A DNA stretch of 19,236 nucleotides from Candidatus Aminicenantota bacterium (GTDB taxonomy: Bacteria; Acidobacteriota; Aminicenantia; Aminicenantales; Aminicenantaceae), in NCBI GenBank assembly GCA_030615975.1, contig JAUWYH010000005.1:1-19236 (forward strand), given 5' to 3'. Shown here one piece after another: positions 6,843 through 14,372 of this stretch. The translations under genes were made by a program, and so were the position numbers. The number at the start of each line of letters is the position of its first letter. Position 1 is the first letter of the stretch. The notes below the pieces were generated by a model. That model did no database searches. It had not been told where the DNA came from and worked only from the letters and a program-made list of their open reading frames with translations.

Positions 6843-7550
6843 CTAAAATGACATTCCTATAAAACTCAGCATCCGGCCCGCCCTTTCTCCATCACGACGG
6901 AAAGAAGGAAACATTTTTTGGCAGTGAGTACAGATATCTAAAGAATAAACATTTTTCTTTTGCACACCTAGGCTGAGCAGTTGTGAATAGTTGGCCTCTT
7001 TCAAATCAAGAAAATATTTTTTCCTTCGGCTAGAATGAGGACGAAAAAATTCTGGATGAAATCCTTGTTCTTCATAACTTTCCCTGACATCCTCTCCTAC
7101 CTCATAGCACTCATTTCCAATACAAGGGCCCATAGCGACTAAAAGGGAAGAGGGGAAACATCCATAATGGTTTTCTAAATCTTGTATAACACGCTTAATC
7201 ACTCTTTTTTGAGTTCCCCTCCAGCCACAATGGACAGCTGCAATCACTTTTCTCATCTCATCCACAATGAGAACCGGAAGACAATCAGCTGTCTTTATGA
7301 TGAGAAAGAGGGAAGGAAGGTTTGTTATCATGCCATCGCCTTTTAGATTTTTGTCGGGAACTTTATCGACAAAATGTATAACATTGGAGTGGATCTGATC
7401 GAGAAAGATCAATTTAAAGTTTTTCCACTCTGTCCTTTCCTTAAAATTTTTCTCTCTCCAGTTTCTTGTTCCGAAACCATGAAAAAGGAAAGGGATTTTT
7501 TCCAATCGCGAAACAATGAAAAAGTCATCTGGAGTCGAAAGCTTCATCAT
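6843..7550 (-). CDS. pgeF: PgeF/YfiH family protein (peptidoglycan editing factor; purine nucleoside phosphorylase-like)
   Basis: This 235-residue member of the YfiH (DUF152, laccase-domain) family is related to proteins reported as polyphenol oxidase, purine nucleoside phosphorylase or a factor limiting wrong residues in peptidoglycan stems. Conserved motifs are complete: DQIHSN (H54), GDGMITN (D72), TADCLPV (C90), VHCGWRGT (H107, C108), MGPCIGNECYEVG (C143), CTHC (207-210) and RRDGERAGRM. Length is normal. It heads the minus-strand run into the purC remnant, with a 38-nt gap. Tandem ATG codons (7550 and 7547) are possible starts. There is no ribosome binding site, but a TAAAAT lies 7 nt upstream. 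Confidence 0.93.
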   Translation of the reverse strand: MMKLSTPDDFFIVSRLEKIPFLFHGFGTRNWREKNFKERTEWKNFKLIFLDQIHSNVIHFVDKVPDKNLKGDGMITNLPSLFLIIKTADCLPVLIVDEMRKVIAAVHCGWRGTQKRVIKRVIQDLENHYGCFPSSLLVAMGPCIGNECYEVGEDVRESYEEQGFHPEFFRPHSSRRKKYFLDLKEANYSQLLSLGVQKKNVYSLDICTHCQKMFPSFRRDGERAGRMLSFIGMSF

Positions 7551-7557
7551 TCATTCG

Positions 7558-7563
7558 ATTTTA
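7558..7563 (-). promoter_or_regulatory. possible -10 box directly before pgeF
   Basis: TAAAAT on the minus strand ends 7 nt before the pgeF ATG. A transcript starting there would be nearly leaderless, which fits the missing Shine-Dalgarno sequence. The -35 region is weak (TTTCAA at 17-bp spacing). Confidence 0.35.
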
Positions 7564-7681
7564 ACCATATCGTCATTCAATTGAAAGGCTAATTTTTTGA
7601 CACAAGGAAAGATTCCTATCACGGATTCGAATATATCCTGTCCGGCTCATTTCATTTTTACCCTTAAGCACTTTATGCTAA

Positions 7682-7687
7682 TATAAT
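7682..7687 (+). promoter_or_regulatory. consensus -10 box directly before the radical SAM gene
   Basis: A perfect TATAAT ends 9 nt before the ATG at 7697, so the mRNA would have almost no leader. No Shine-Dalgarno sequence is present between them. A weak TTACCC lies 18 bp upstream as the only -35 candidate. Confidence 0.5.
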
Positions 7688-7696
7688 ATTTCCAAA

Positions 7697-8644
7697 ATGG
7701 ATCAGAAGAGATTTGAACCCGTTTATATTCAAACCTACAACAAGGGACTTTTCCCAGAAAAAATAGAGCAAGCTTTCCGAATGCTCGAAAAATGTACTAT
7801 CTGTCCACGAAACTGTAGAGTCAACCGCATCAAGGGAGAAAAAGGAGTTTGTGAGGGAGGGTATCTGCCTAAAATTTCATCTTATTCCCCCCATTTTGGG
7901 GAAGAAAGGCCTCTTGTCGGATTTCATGGCTCAGGCACAATTTTTCTGACTTATTGCAACCTCAGATGCAATTTCTGTCAGAATTACTCAATCAGTCACT
8001 CTGGGGAAGGCCGGGAAGTTTCCTTCGAGAGATTGAGCCGAATGATGACTGAGCTCCAAAAACTCGGATGCCACAACATCAATTTTGTGAGTCCCACACA
8101 TTATGTTCCTCAAATCCTTAATGCTCTCCCTAAAGCGATCGAAATGGGGCTTTCTGTTCCGCTTGTTTACAATACAGGAGGTTATGATTCTGTAAAAACT
8201 CTCAGGCTTCTGGAAGGAGTATTTGACATCTATATGCCTGATTTTAAATACAGCCGCCAAAGTGCTGCCGAGTTATACTCCCAAGCTCCAGACTATCCCC
8301 AATTGGCAAAGCTTGCCTTTAAGGAAATGCACCGCCAAGTAGGAGATCTCTTCCTCAATTATAGAGGAATAGCTCTAAAAGGCCTTTTGGTCAGGCACCT
8401 TGTGCTTCCTGAAGGATTAGCTGGGACACGTGAAGTGATGCATTTCTTAGCTTCGCAAATCTCTAAAAATACCTATGTCAATATCATGGATCAGTATTAT
8501 CCTTGCGGTGAAATCTCTCCTGGCTCTCCCTTAGCAAGAAGAATTACCCAAAAAGAATATGATGATGCCATAAAGGCAGCAAAAAAAGAAGGGATCACCC
8601 GCCTGGACAAACGGGAAAGATCGCGCTTAATCTGGAAGTTCTGA
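7697..8644 (+). CDS. radical SAM protein, PflA-like activating-enzyme family (COG1313/PflX type)
   Basis: This 315-residue radical SAM enzyme has the CX3CX2C cluster motif at C87, C91 and C94 (YCNLRCNFCQN). A preceding four-cysteine group (C33, C36, C40, C52, in CTICPRNC and KGVCEGG) is typical of this pyruvate-formate-lyase-activase-like subgroup. It should bind a 4Fe-4S cluster and cleave S-adenosylmethionine to a 5'-deoxyadenosyl radical. Its substrate is unknown, and no glycyl-radical enzyme gene is visible nearby. It stands alone on the plus strand, diverging from pgeF and converging with the MFS gene 34 nt past its stop. The start at 7697 is supported by the adjacent TATAAT. Confidence 0.9.
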   Translation: MDQKRFEPVYIQTYNKGLFPEKIEQAFRMLEKCTICPRNCRVNRIKGEKGVCEGGYLPKISSYSPHFGEERPLVGFHGSGTIFLTYCNLRCNFCQNYSISHSGEGREVSFERLSRMMTELQKLGCHNINFVSPTHYVPQILNALPKAIEMGLSVPLVYNTGGYDSVKTLRLLEGVFDIYMPDFKYSRQSAAELYSQAPDYPQLAKLAFKEMHRQVGDLFLNYRGIALKGLLVRHLVLPEGLAGTREVMHFLASQISKNTYVNIMDQYYPCGEISPGSPLARRITQKEYDDAIKAAKKEGITRLDKRERSRLIWKF

Positions 8645-8678
8645 TAAATTCTTTTTTTGAATGGCCATTTTTTAGCTT

Positions 8679-9848
8679 TTATGAACTTTTTTTAAACAGC
8701 GTGGATTTTCCCCATAACATCAGAGCAAGAGAGGAGATGAAAACAAACAGGCCAAAAGGGATAAATGTGAACCTCAACCCAAAAGACTGAGATACCCATC
8801 CGAAAGATATAGGACCAAAGGCAAAGCCTAAATCCACTGAAGCGGCAAAAAGACTCAAGACTTTCCCTTTTTCATTCGAAGCAACCCCCTCTATAACCAG
8901 AGCAGAAAGATGAGGGTAAAGAATTCCCACTCCAATTCCCCAGGTAATCCCGGCTAATCCGAGGATAAAATTATTGAACGAAAAATAGATTAAAAATCCT
9001 CCTGCAGAGAGAAAGAAAAAAGCAGGAAGTAGCAATCCTGGACTTCCCCAGGATTTGAACTTCTTCCCTCCATAGAGTCGCATAAACACCGCTGTCAAGC
9101 CGAGAAACGTATAGAAATACCCCGATCTCATAGAAGAGCCTTGGTGAGCAATAAGAGGGACAAAACTCAGGCTTGAACTTAAACCGGTTTCAAAAATAAA
9201 TGTCAATAAAAAAATCAATAATATTCTCTTTCTTTTGAGAAGCCGAAAAAAACCTGTACTTTCCAATCTTGACTCAGGCGAAGACGGAGGAAGCCTGAAT
9301 CTTACGAAAAGAACATAAACGAAAGGAATCAAAGCCATAAAAACAGCGGCAAGGAAAAAGAAAAAGAATCCTTGTCTTTCAATAATCTGCTCGCTTAAAT
9401 AAGGAACAATCAAAAGCGGAAGCATAAACCCTGTAGAGACTACGCCTATGGCATACGCTCTCTCCTCCTCCTCAGCCACCAAAACAACTGTCAACAAGGC
9501 AGCCAAGACAAAAATAGAAAAGCCTATACCATGAAAAACTCTTATGAAAATTACAAGCCAATTTAGGCTCTGGATCAGAAAATACAAGGAGGTCATCACC
9601 AGAATGAGAGCCAGGCTTGCAAGAAGAACTATCTTTGTATCGAAACGACTCAAGATCCATCCACAAAAAGGCCGAAATAAAAATGCAGCCAATGAAAAAA
9701 TTCCTATTAAAAAGCCTATTTCGCGGGGGCTCCCGCCTAAGTGTTCAAAAAAAAGAGGAAGTAAAGTCAAAACAGCCATTGAAGAATAAGACATTAAGAT
9801 CAAGAACTGAATGGACAATATTTCTGAAGGTAATTTTTTCTTTTTCAT
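8679..9848 (-). CDS. MFS transporter, about 12 TM helices
   Basis: This major facilitator superfamily carrier has about 389 residues and two six-helix halves. After helix 2 the sequence GFLIGIFSLAAFLFRPFCGW, followed by ILSRFDTK, matches the family's motif-A region. Charged loop residues separate the halves near the RFRLPPSSPES loop. The substrate cannot be predicted. I use the ATG at 9848. The frame extends to a TTG at 9869, and an AAGGAG sits at 9877-9872, too close to the TTG and rather far from the ATG, so the start is unsettled. The gene follows the GT9 gene closely on the same strand, suggesting cotranscription. Confidence 0.88.
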   Translation of the reverse strand: MKKKKLPSEILSIQFLILMSYSSMAVLTLLPLFFEHLGGSPREIGFLIGIFSLAAFLFRPFCGWILSRFDTKIVLLASLALILVMTSLYFLIQSLNWLVIFIRVFHGIGFSIFVLAALLTVVLVAEEEERAYAIGVVSTGFMLPLLIVPYLSEQIIERQGFFFFFLAAVFMALIPFVYVLFVRFRLPPSSPESRLESTGFFRLLKRKRILLIFLLTFIFETGLSSSLSFVPLIAHQGSSMRSGYFYTFLGLTAVFMRLYGGKKFKSWGSPGLLLPAFFFLSAGGFLIYFSFNNFILGLAGITWGIGVGILYPHLSALVIEGVASNEKGKVLSLFAASVDLGFAFGPISFGWVSQSFGLRFTFIPFGLFVFISSLALMLWGKSTLFKKSS

Positions 9849-9884
9849 TAAAGAGAGAGAAGTTAACAAATCTCCTTTCTTCTT

Positions 9885-10826
9885 TCAACCTGCAAGAGTC
9901 TTCCAAACAGTCTCAACATCAATTTCAGCCAACGAGTGCCCGCTAAGAACAGCCATTCGTCCATATGGTCTCCAGGCAGTTTCAAGATCTTTTCGAAAAA
10001 GAGCTATCCCTTTTGCGCCACAGGCAGCTGCAAGATGAGTAATGCCCGAATCATTTCCCAAATAAAATGAGGCTTCATAAAGTAAACCTGTCAGTTTCAC
10101 CAGCAAAGGATTTTGAAGCCTAACCCAATTCTCCGGCAATTTTGCGTCTCTTATCTCATTCTCAATCCATTCCTCCGCCATTCCGCTCACAAGCACTCCT
10201 TTCACATCTTGCTGATTAAGCCGGCGGATTATTGTCAGGAAATTGGGAAAGGGCCAGCATTTCTCTCTGCCTCCGCTTCCTGGATGGATAACCACAATCT
10301 TTTTTCCATCACACAAGGCCTTCTCTCCAAGAAGTTTTAACCCTTCCTTTTTTTGATCTAAGCTTAGAGGAAGGTGGATGCACTCGCTGAATGGCAGACT
10401 CAATTTTTCCTCTTTCTTGAGAAATTCACTTGTTTTGCGAAAAAAAAATTTGCTTATCTCTTCTTGACTATGGGTGTCGTAGACAAAAAGACGAATAGTC
10501 TTTCCAAAAGAAGCAAGCCAAGATTGTTTTAGGTTTAAAGCTTTTTCGGTCTGCATCCAGCCAATCAATAAGTTGAATTTTCGAAACCATTGTACAAGCT
10601 CTTCTCCACCAGATAAATGTTCAACAAAAAGAGGTACGAGCCTCCGATCGTCTACAGAGATAAGTTCATCTACAATCCCTGTTTCTTTAAGGATCATCCC
10701 GTACTCCTTACGACATACTAATGATATAGAGCAGGGTGAAAGCTTTCTCCGCAGAAGATAAATAGATGGAAATGTTACTAACAAATCTCCTAAGCCCCCG
10801 AGGCGAAACAATAGGATATTTTTCAT
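9885..10826 (-). CDS. glycosyltransferase family 9 (heptosyltransferase-like)
   Basis: This 313-residue GT-B-fold enzyme is like the ADP-heptose:LPS heptosyltransferases WaaC/WaaF. The N-terminus LFRLGGLGDLLVTFPSIYLL carries the Gly-Asp of the acceptor-domain loop. The C-terminal half has HPGSGG (181-186) followed by K189 and W191, then GNDSGITHLAAACG (257-270), the sugar-nucleotide binding region, and AWRPYGR. It probably adds a sugar to LPS core or another envelope glycan; donor and acceptor are not determinable. The ATG at 10826 has AAGG 8 nt upstream. It is the first gene of a two-gene minus-strand unit with the MFS transporter. Confidence 0.9.
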   Translation of the reverse strand: MKNILLFRLGGLGDLLVTFPSIYLLRRKLSPCSISLVCRKEYGMILKETGIVDELISVDDRRLVPLFVEHLSGGEELVQWFRKFNLLIGWMQTEKALNLKQSWLASFGKTIRLFVYDTHSQEEISKFFFRKTSEFLKKEEKLSLPFSECIHLPLSLDQKKEGLKLLGEKALCDGKKIVVIHPGSGGREKCWPFPNFLTIIRRLNQQDVKGVLVSGMAEEWIENEIRDAKLPENWVRLQNPLLVKLTGLLYEASFYLGNDSGITHLAAACGAKGIALFRKDLETAWRPYGRMAVLSGHSLAEIDVETVWKTLAG

Positions 10827-10990
10827 CCCTTAAACCTTCAAACTCAAATCCTCAACCTTTTTTATAACTGGTAGTTAGTTTTTTCCGAAAAAATAAAAAA
10901 TCTATTACTGCAAGTAAAGTGTATCACAAGAAATGAAAGAGGCAAGCAAGCACTCGTCAATTCTCGAGAATGGATATTTACCAACGACCA

Positions 10991-11040
10991 AAAAAGGGGA
11001 CAGGCATCTTTATCTAGAAAAAGAAGCCTTTCCCCTTTTT
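10991..11040. repeat. 50-bp interrupted palindrome with GGGGACAGGC core
   Basis: The outer arms AAAAAGGGGA (10991-11000) and TCCCCTTTTT (11031-11040) are perfectly inverted. Inside them GGC/GCC and TCTTT/AAAGA also pair, giving about 18 base pairs with small symmetric mismatches around an 8-nt loop. It lies between divergent promoters, so a transcription-terminator role is not expected. The core GGGGACAG recurs at 18861-18868 just after the last gene. It resembles REP-type palindromes; I cannot assign it to a named family. Confidence 0.65.
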
Positions 11041-11142
11041 CCTTTTTCTTTAAACGCTTAATAACGGACATTACAGAGGAAAAGGTAACTGTGTTTCCTA
11101 TAATCCTTTCGCTTTGACACTTCCCCTGCTCTTATTATTTCT

Positions 11143-11171
11143 TTTACAATCGCACCTGTTTATGATAATAA
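11143..11171 (+). promoter_or_regulatory. weak promoter candidate for the NSS transporter
   Basis: TTTACA (11143-11148) is followed at 17 bp by TAATAA, or at 15 bp by GATAAT. It lies about 55-60 nt before the ATG at 11224. A perfect TTGACA at 11114-11119 has only a poor -10 partner. The assignment is tentative. Confidence 0.25.
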
Positions 11172-11223
11172 ATATTGAAAATATGAAAAGGCTTTACGCT
11201 TATATTTTCTTAAGGATAGGAAT

Positions 11224-12582
11224 ATGAATGCCAAGGAATTGAGCGAAAGAGGAAAGTGGGGATCCAAAATCGCTTTCATACTTGCCGCTTCGGGCTCGGC
11301 TATCGGCTTAGGAAACATCTGGCGTTTTCCGATGGTGGTCGGTCAAAACGGCGGAGCAGTATTTGTTCTTGTTTATGTTCTGGCAGTTGCTTTAATCGGA
11401 TTTACTGTCATGCTTGCCGAACTCGCAATAGGGCGTCACACTCAGAAGAATCCAGTTGGAGCTATAAACCGAATAAAACCCCGCTCTCCCTGGAAATTCA
11501 TTGGATATTTGGGTATTCTGACAGGCATATGCATACTCTCCTTTTACTCTGTAGTAGCCGGCTGGGCAGCAGGCTATCTTATAAAAACTGTCTCAGGTGC
11601 TTTCAGGGGGGCCGTTTCAAGCCAGGTTACCGAAAAAATATTTACAGATTTCAGCTCTAATCCCTTCCAGGTTCTTCTTTTCCTCATGGTGGTTATAGGT
11701 ATCACAACATACATCATCTCCAAGGGGGTTAAAGGTGGAATAGAAAGATGGACAAAAGTTCTGATGCCCATCCTCTTTATTTTAATAATCTTCCTTGCCA
11801 TAAGGGCGCTTGCTCTTCCCGGATCAGGAAAAGGCATTTCTTTTTATCTCAAGCCCGATTTTTCAAAACTGAATGGCACTGTTATCCTTTTTGCTTTAGG
11901 ACAGGCCTTCTTTTCATTAAGCCTGGGTATGGGAACTATGATTACATACGGCAGCTACATCACTAAATCGGATAATCTCGTCTCCTCAGCAGGATGGGTA
12001 TGCCTCTCAGACACTCTCATCGCCATCCTTGCTGGACTCATCATCTTTCCCACACTTTTTGCCATTCCAGGTATCGCACCCACGGCAGGATCAGGTCTTA
12101 TTTTTAAAGTCTTTCCTCTTATTTTTTCAAGAATACCAGGAGGCGATATCTTTGGGACCCTCTTCTTTACGCTCCTTCTTGTGGCTGCCATAACATCGAC
12201 TATATCGCTCCTTGAAGTTCCTGTGGCATATTTTGTTGATGAACGGAACTGGTCGAGAAAAAAAGCTGCCTTTCTCATAGGCGCTTTCTCCTTTCTTCTT
12301 GGAATTCCTTCTGCACTTTCTTCGGGAGGAGTGAAACTTTTAACTAAAATTGATTTTATGGGCAAGATGAATTTTTTCTTCGGCAATGTCTCTCTTGCTT
12401 TTGGCGCTCTCCTGATTTGCCTTTTCCTGGGCTATGTGTGGGGTGTAAAAAAGGCCCTTGGTGAAATAGCATCCGGAAACACTCGCTTTAGATTGCGACC
12501 ATTATGGACCTTTTCCGTTAAATATCTTTCGCCTATAGCCATAATTATTATTCTTTTCTTTATAAGAACAATCGCTGGATAG
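11224..12582 (+). CDS. sodium-dependent amino-acid/neurotransmitter-type transporter (NSS/SLC6, LeuT fold)
   Basis: This 452-residue inner-membrane symporter has 11 or 12 helices. Helix 1 has the signature AIGLGNIWRFPMVVGQNGG (about residues 26-44), whose unwound centre forms the sodium and substrate sites in LeuT. GQAFFSLSLGMG, near residue 226, is the helix 6 motif. LAELAIGRH at the helix 2 end is also typical. It should import an amino acid or related amine with sodium; the substrate is not predictable. The ATG follows an AAGGATAGGA ribosome binding site. The AGCS symporter starts 9 nt after its stop, so the two probably form one transcription unit. Confidence 0.95.
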   Translation: MNAKELSERGKWGSKIAFILAASGSAIGLGNIWRFPMVVGQNGGAVFVLVYVLAVALIGFTVMLAELAIGRHTQKNPVGAINRIKPRSPWKFIGYLGILTGICILSFYSVVAGWAAGYLIKTVSGAFRGAVSSQVTEKIFTDFSSNPFQVLLFLMVVIGITTYIISKGVKGGIERWTKVLMPILFILIIFLAIRALALPGSGKGISFYLKPDFSKLNGTVILFALGQAFFSLSLGMGTMITYGSYITKSDNLVSSAGWVCLSDTLIAILAGLIIFPTLFAIPGIAPTAGSGLIFKVFPLIFSRIPGGDIFGTLFFTLLLVAAITSTISLLEVPVAYFVDERNWSRKKAAFLIGAFSFLLGIPSALSSGGVKLLTKIDFMGKMNFFFGNVSLAFGALLICLFLGYVWGVKKALGEIASGNTRFRLRPLWTFSVKYLSPIAIIIILFFIRTIAG

Positions 12583-12591
12583 AGGAAGCTA

Positions 12592-14319
12592 ATGAAGAAA
12601 AAATCTGGAGCAATTTTTCTCTTTTTTACCTGTATAATAAGCCTCTCTACCTTAAATGCAGCAGATATCAAAGGCAAAGTCACTCTTTCTCCTAAAGGGA
12701 AACCTTATACCCATGGGTTCATTCTGCTCATGCCCTTAGGGGTAGAAAAGTACATCAAAACCACTATCGACCCTCAGGGAAATTTTATCTATCGCGATCT
12801 CAAACCAGGCAAATACATCATCAAGATGGACCTCTACAGCCTGACCCTTGTAGAAGAAGAAATTGAGATAAAGGAAGAAGAAGAAACTCTGGAGCTCAAC
12901 TTTTCTATTTCACTTTCTTTACTTGATAAAATGCTTGTTTTTATCCGGGAGCTCAGCGATTTTATGTGGAGTTCCTGGATGCTTGTACTCCTCTTAGGTA
13001 CCGGATTGCTTTTAACCTTCCTCACGAGGATCATTCAAGTCAGAAGGTTGTTTCTTTCCTTAAAGATGTTGCTTCGGGGAGCTATGAAGAAAGATAAGTC
13101 AGAGAAAGATGAGGGGGATATTACTCCCTATGCAGCCTTGATGACTGCTTTGGCTGCCACTGTCGGCAACGGAAATATTGCTGGGGTGGCTACTGCCATT
13201 GCCACTGGAGGGCCAGGAGCTCCTGTATGGATGTGGATTGCCGGTTTTTTTGGTATGGCCACCAAGTACGCAGAAGGTTTTTTAGGAGTAAGGTTCAGGA
13301 TAAAGAATGTAAGAGGAGAAATGTCGGGCGGTCCTATGTATTATGCCCGTCATGGCATCAAAAATCTGAAGCTATCCCAATTCATGGGCATGTTTTTTGC
13401 CATCTGTGGCGCTTTCACCTGTCTTTTTGGAACAGGAAACATGGCCCAATCCAATTCCATGGCTCTTATCTTCAACGACCAGTTCAACGTCCCTTTCTGG
13501 TTGACAGGCCTGGTTATCTCAACCATGGTGGGGGCGGTTGTTTTAGGGGGGATAAAAAGAATCGGGGGTGTATCGGAGAGGCTGGTTCCTACCATGATTA
13601 TCTTTTATTTCGCAGGTGCAATAGTCGTTATCTTGGCCAATATCGCAAACTTGCCCGCAGCCTTTGCAGTTATTTTTAAATCCGCCTTCTCTGTAAAGGC
13701 CGTTGGAGGTGCTCTGGTCGGAACATCTGTCCGGCAAGCCATAAGCATTGGCATCAGGCGAGGACTTCTCTCCAACGAATCGGGCTTAGGTTCGGCCGCC
13801 ATCGCTCAGTCTGCCTCAAAATCCTCAGACCCACCTCGAAACGGCCTCATCGCTATGACTGGAACTTTTATCGATACGATGATCGTCAACACTCTGACAA
13901 CCCTGACGATCGTAATCACCGGAATGCACCTTAAAACCGCAGCTTTTGGCGCTACAGAAGGCCTCACCTCGACAGCCCTAACCGCAGCGGCTTTCAGTTC
14001 GGTTATTCCTTATGGTGGATACATCATTGCCTTAAGCTCTTTTCTATTTGGCTACTCCACACTCTTAGCGTGGTGCTATTATGGAGAAAAGTGTTTGGAG
14101 TACATCTTCGGCGTTGCGATCGTCTATCCCTACAGGATTGCTTTTATTATTCTGATTTTTTTCGGCTCTATCATTCAGGGAGTTCACCTCAATATCATCT
14201 GGTACTTAGGCGATACAGCCAACGCTCTCATGGCCTTCCCTAATCTAATCTCTCTTCTTCTGTTGAGCGGTCTTGTAGGAAAAGTGACAATCAAGTACTT
14301 TTATAAAAAGAGGCAATAG
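12592..14319 (+). CDS. AGCS family sodium/alanine(glycine) symporter with N-terminal secreted beta-domain
   Basis: Residues from about 113 onward form a normal AGCS (AlsT/DagA-like) sodium:amino-acid symporter. It has WSSWMLVLLLGTGLLLTFLT, GNGNIAGVATAIATGGPGAP (193-212), and the GLLSNESGLGSAAIAQSASK / GTFIDTMIVNT region. In front is an extra 110 residues or so: a signal peptide (1-24, ending AADIK) and a small beta-sandwich-like domain with the pattern IKGKVTLSPKGKP ... DPQGNFIYRDLKPGKYIIKM. That pattern recalls carboxypeptidase-regulatory or similar Ig-like folds. The extra domain should sit in the periplasm. A TAGAGGAAG ribosome binding site overlaps the stop of the preceding NSS gene. Substrate preference (Ala or Gly) is inferred from family only. 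Confidence 0.94.
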   Translation: MKKKSGAIFLFFTCIISLSTLNAADIKGKVTLSPKGKPYTHGFILLMPLGVEKYIKTTIDPQGNFIYRDLKPGKYIIKMDLYSLTLVEEEIEIKEEEETLELNFSISLSLLDKMLVFIRELSDFMWSSWMLVLLLGTGLLLTFLTRIIQVRRLFLSLKMLLRGAMKKDKSEKDEGDITPYAALMTALAATVGNGNIAGVATAIATGGPGAPVWMWIAGFFGMATKYAEGFLGVRFRIKNVRGEMSGGPMYYARHGIKNLKLSQFMGMFFAICGAFTCLFGTGNMAQSNSMALIFNDQFNVPFWLTGLVISTMVGAVVLGGIKRIGGVSERLVPTMIIFYFAGAIVVILANIANLPAAFAVIFKSAFSVKAVGGALVGTSVRQAISIGIRRGLLSNESGLGSAAIAQSASKSSDPPRNGLIAMTGTFIDTMIVNTLTTLTIVITGMHLKTAAFGATEGLTSTALTAAAFSSVIPYGGYIIALSSFLFGYSTLLAWCYYGEKCLEYIFGVAIVYPYRIAFIILIFFGSIIQGVHLNIIWYLGDTANALMAFPNLISLLLLSGLVGKVTIKYFYKKRQ

Positions 14320-14372
14320 AATTTAAAATGGTTCTCTTCCATTTTGTGTGGGTCATGATCAGAAAATATTGA

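Larger units (their letters stand above)
10827..11223. other. non-coding gap between divergent GT9 and NSS transporter genes
   Basis: About 400 bp without a credible gene. It should contain the promoters of both divergent units: TATAAA on the minus strand near 10868-10863 is a possible -10 for the GT9 gene, and a weak plus-strand pair lies at 11143-11171. Its most distinctive content is the long interrupted palindrome at 10991-11040. A 69-codon minus-strand frame here runs through that palindrome and looks spurious. Confidence 0.6.

Noticed and set aside
8645..8678. Shared terminator between the convergent radical SAM and MFS genes
   Set aside because: T-rich runs and a 10-bp AATGGCCATT palindrome are present, but the palindrome leaves no room for a loop, so no good intrinsic hairpin can be drawn.
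10862..11071. 69-codon minus-strand frame in the divergent intergenic gap
   Set aside because: It runs through the 50-bp palindrome, has no protein-like conservation that I can recognise and no ribosome binding site.
11955..12386. 143-codon frame antisense to the NSS transporter
   Set aside because: The NSS frame has full family signatures; the antisense product is basic and unlike any family.
14325..14345. Terminator after the AGCS gene (AAAATGG / CCATTTT hairpin)
   Set aside because: The stem is only 7 bp and A/T-rich, with no following T-tract; it is too weak to call.
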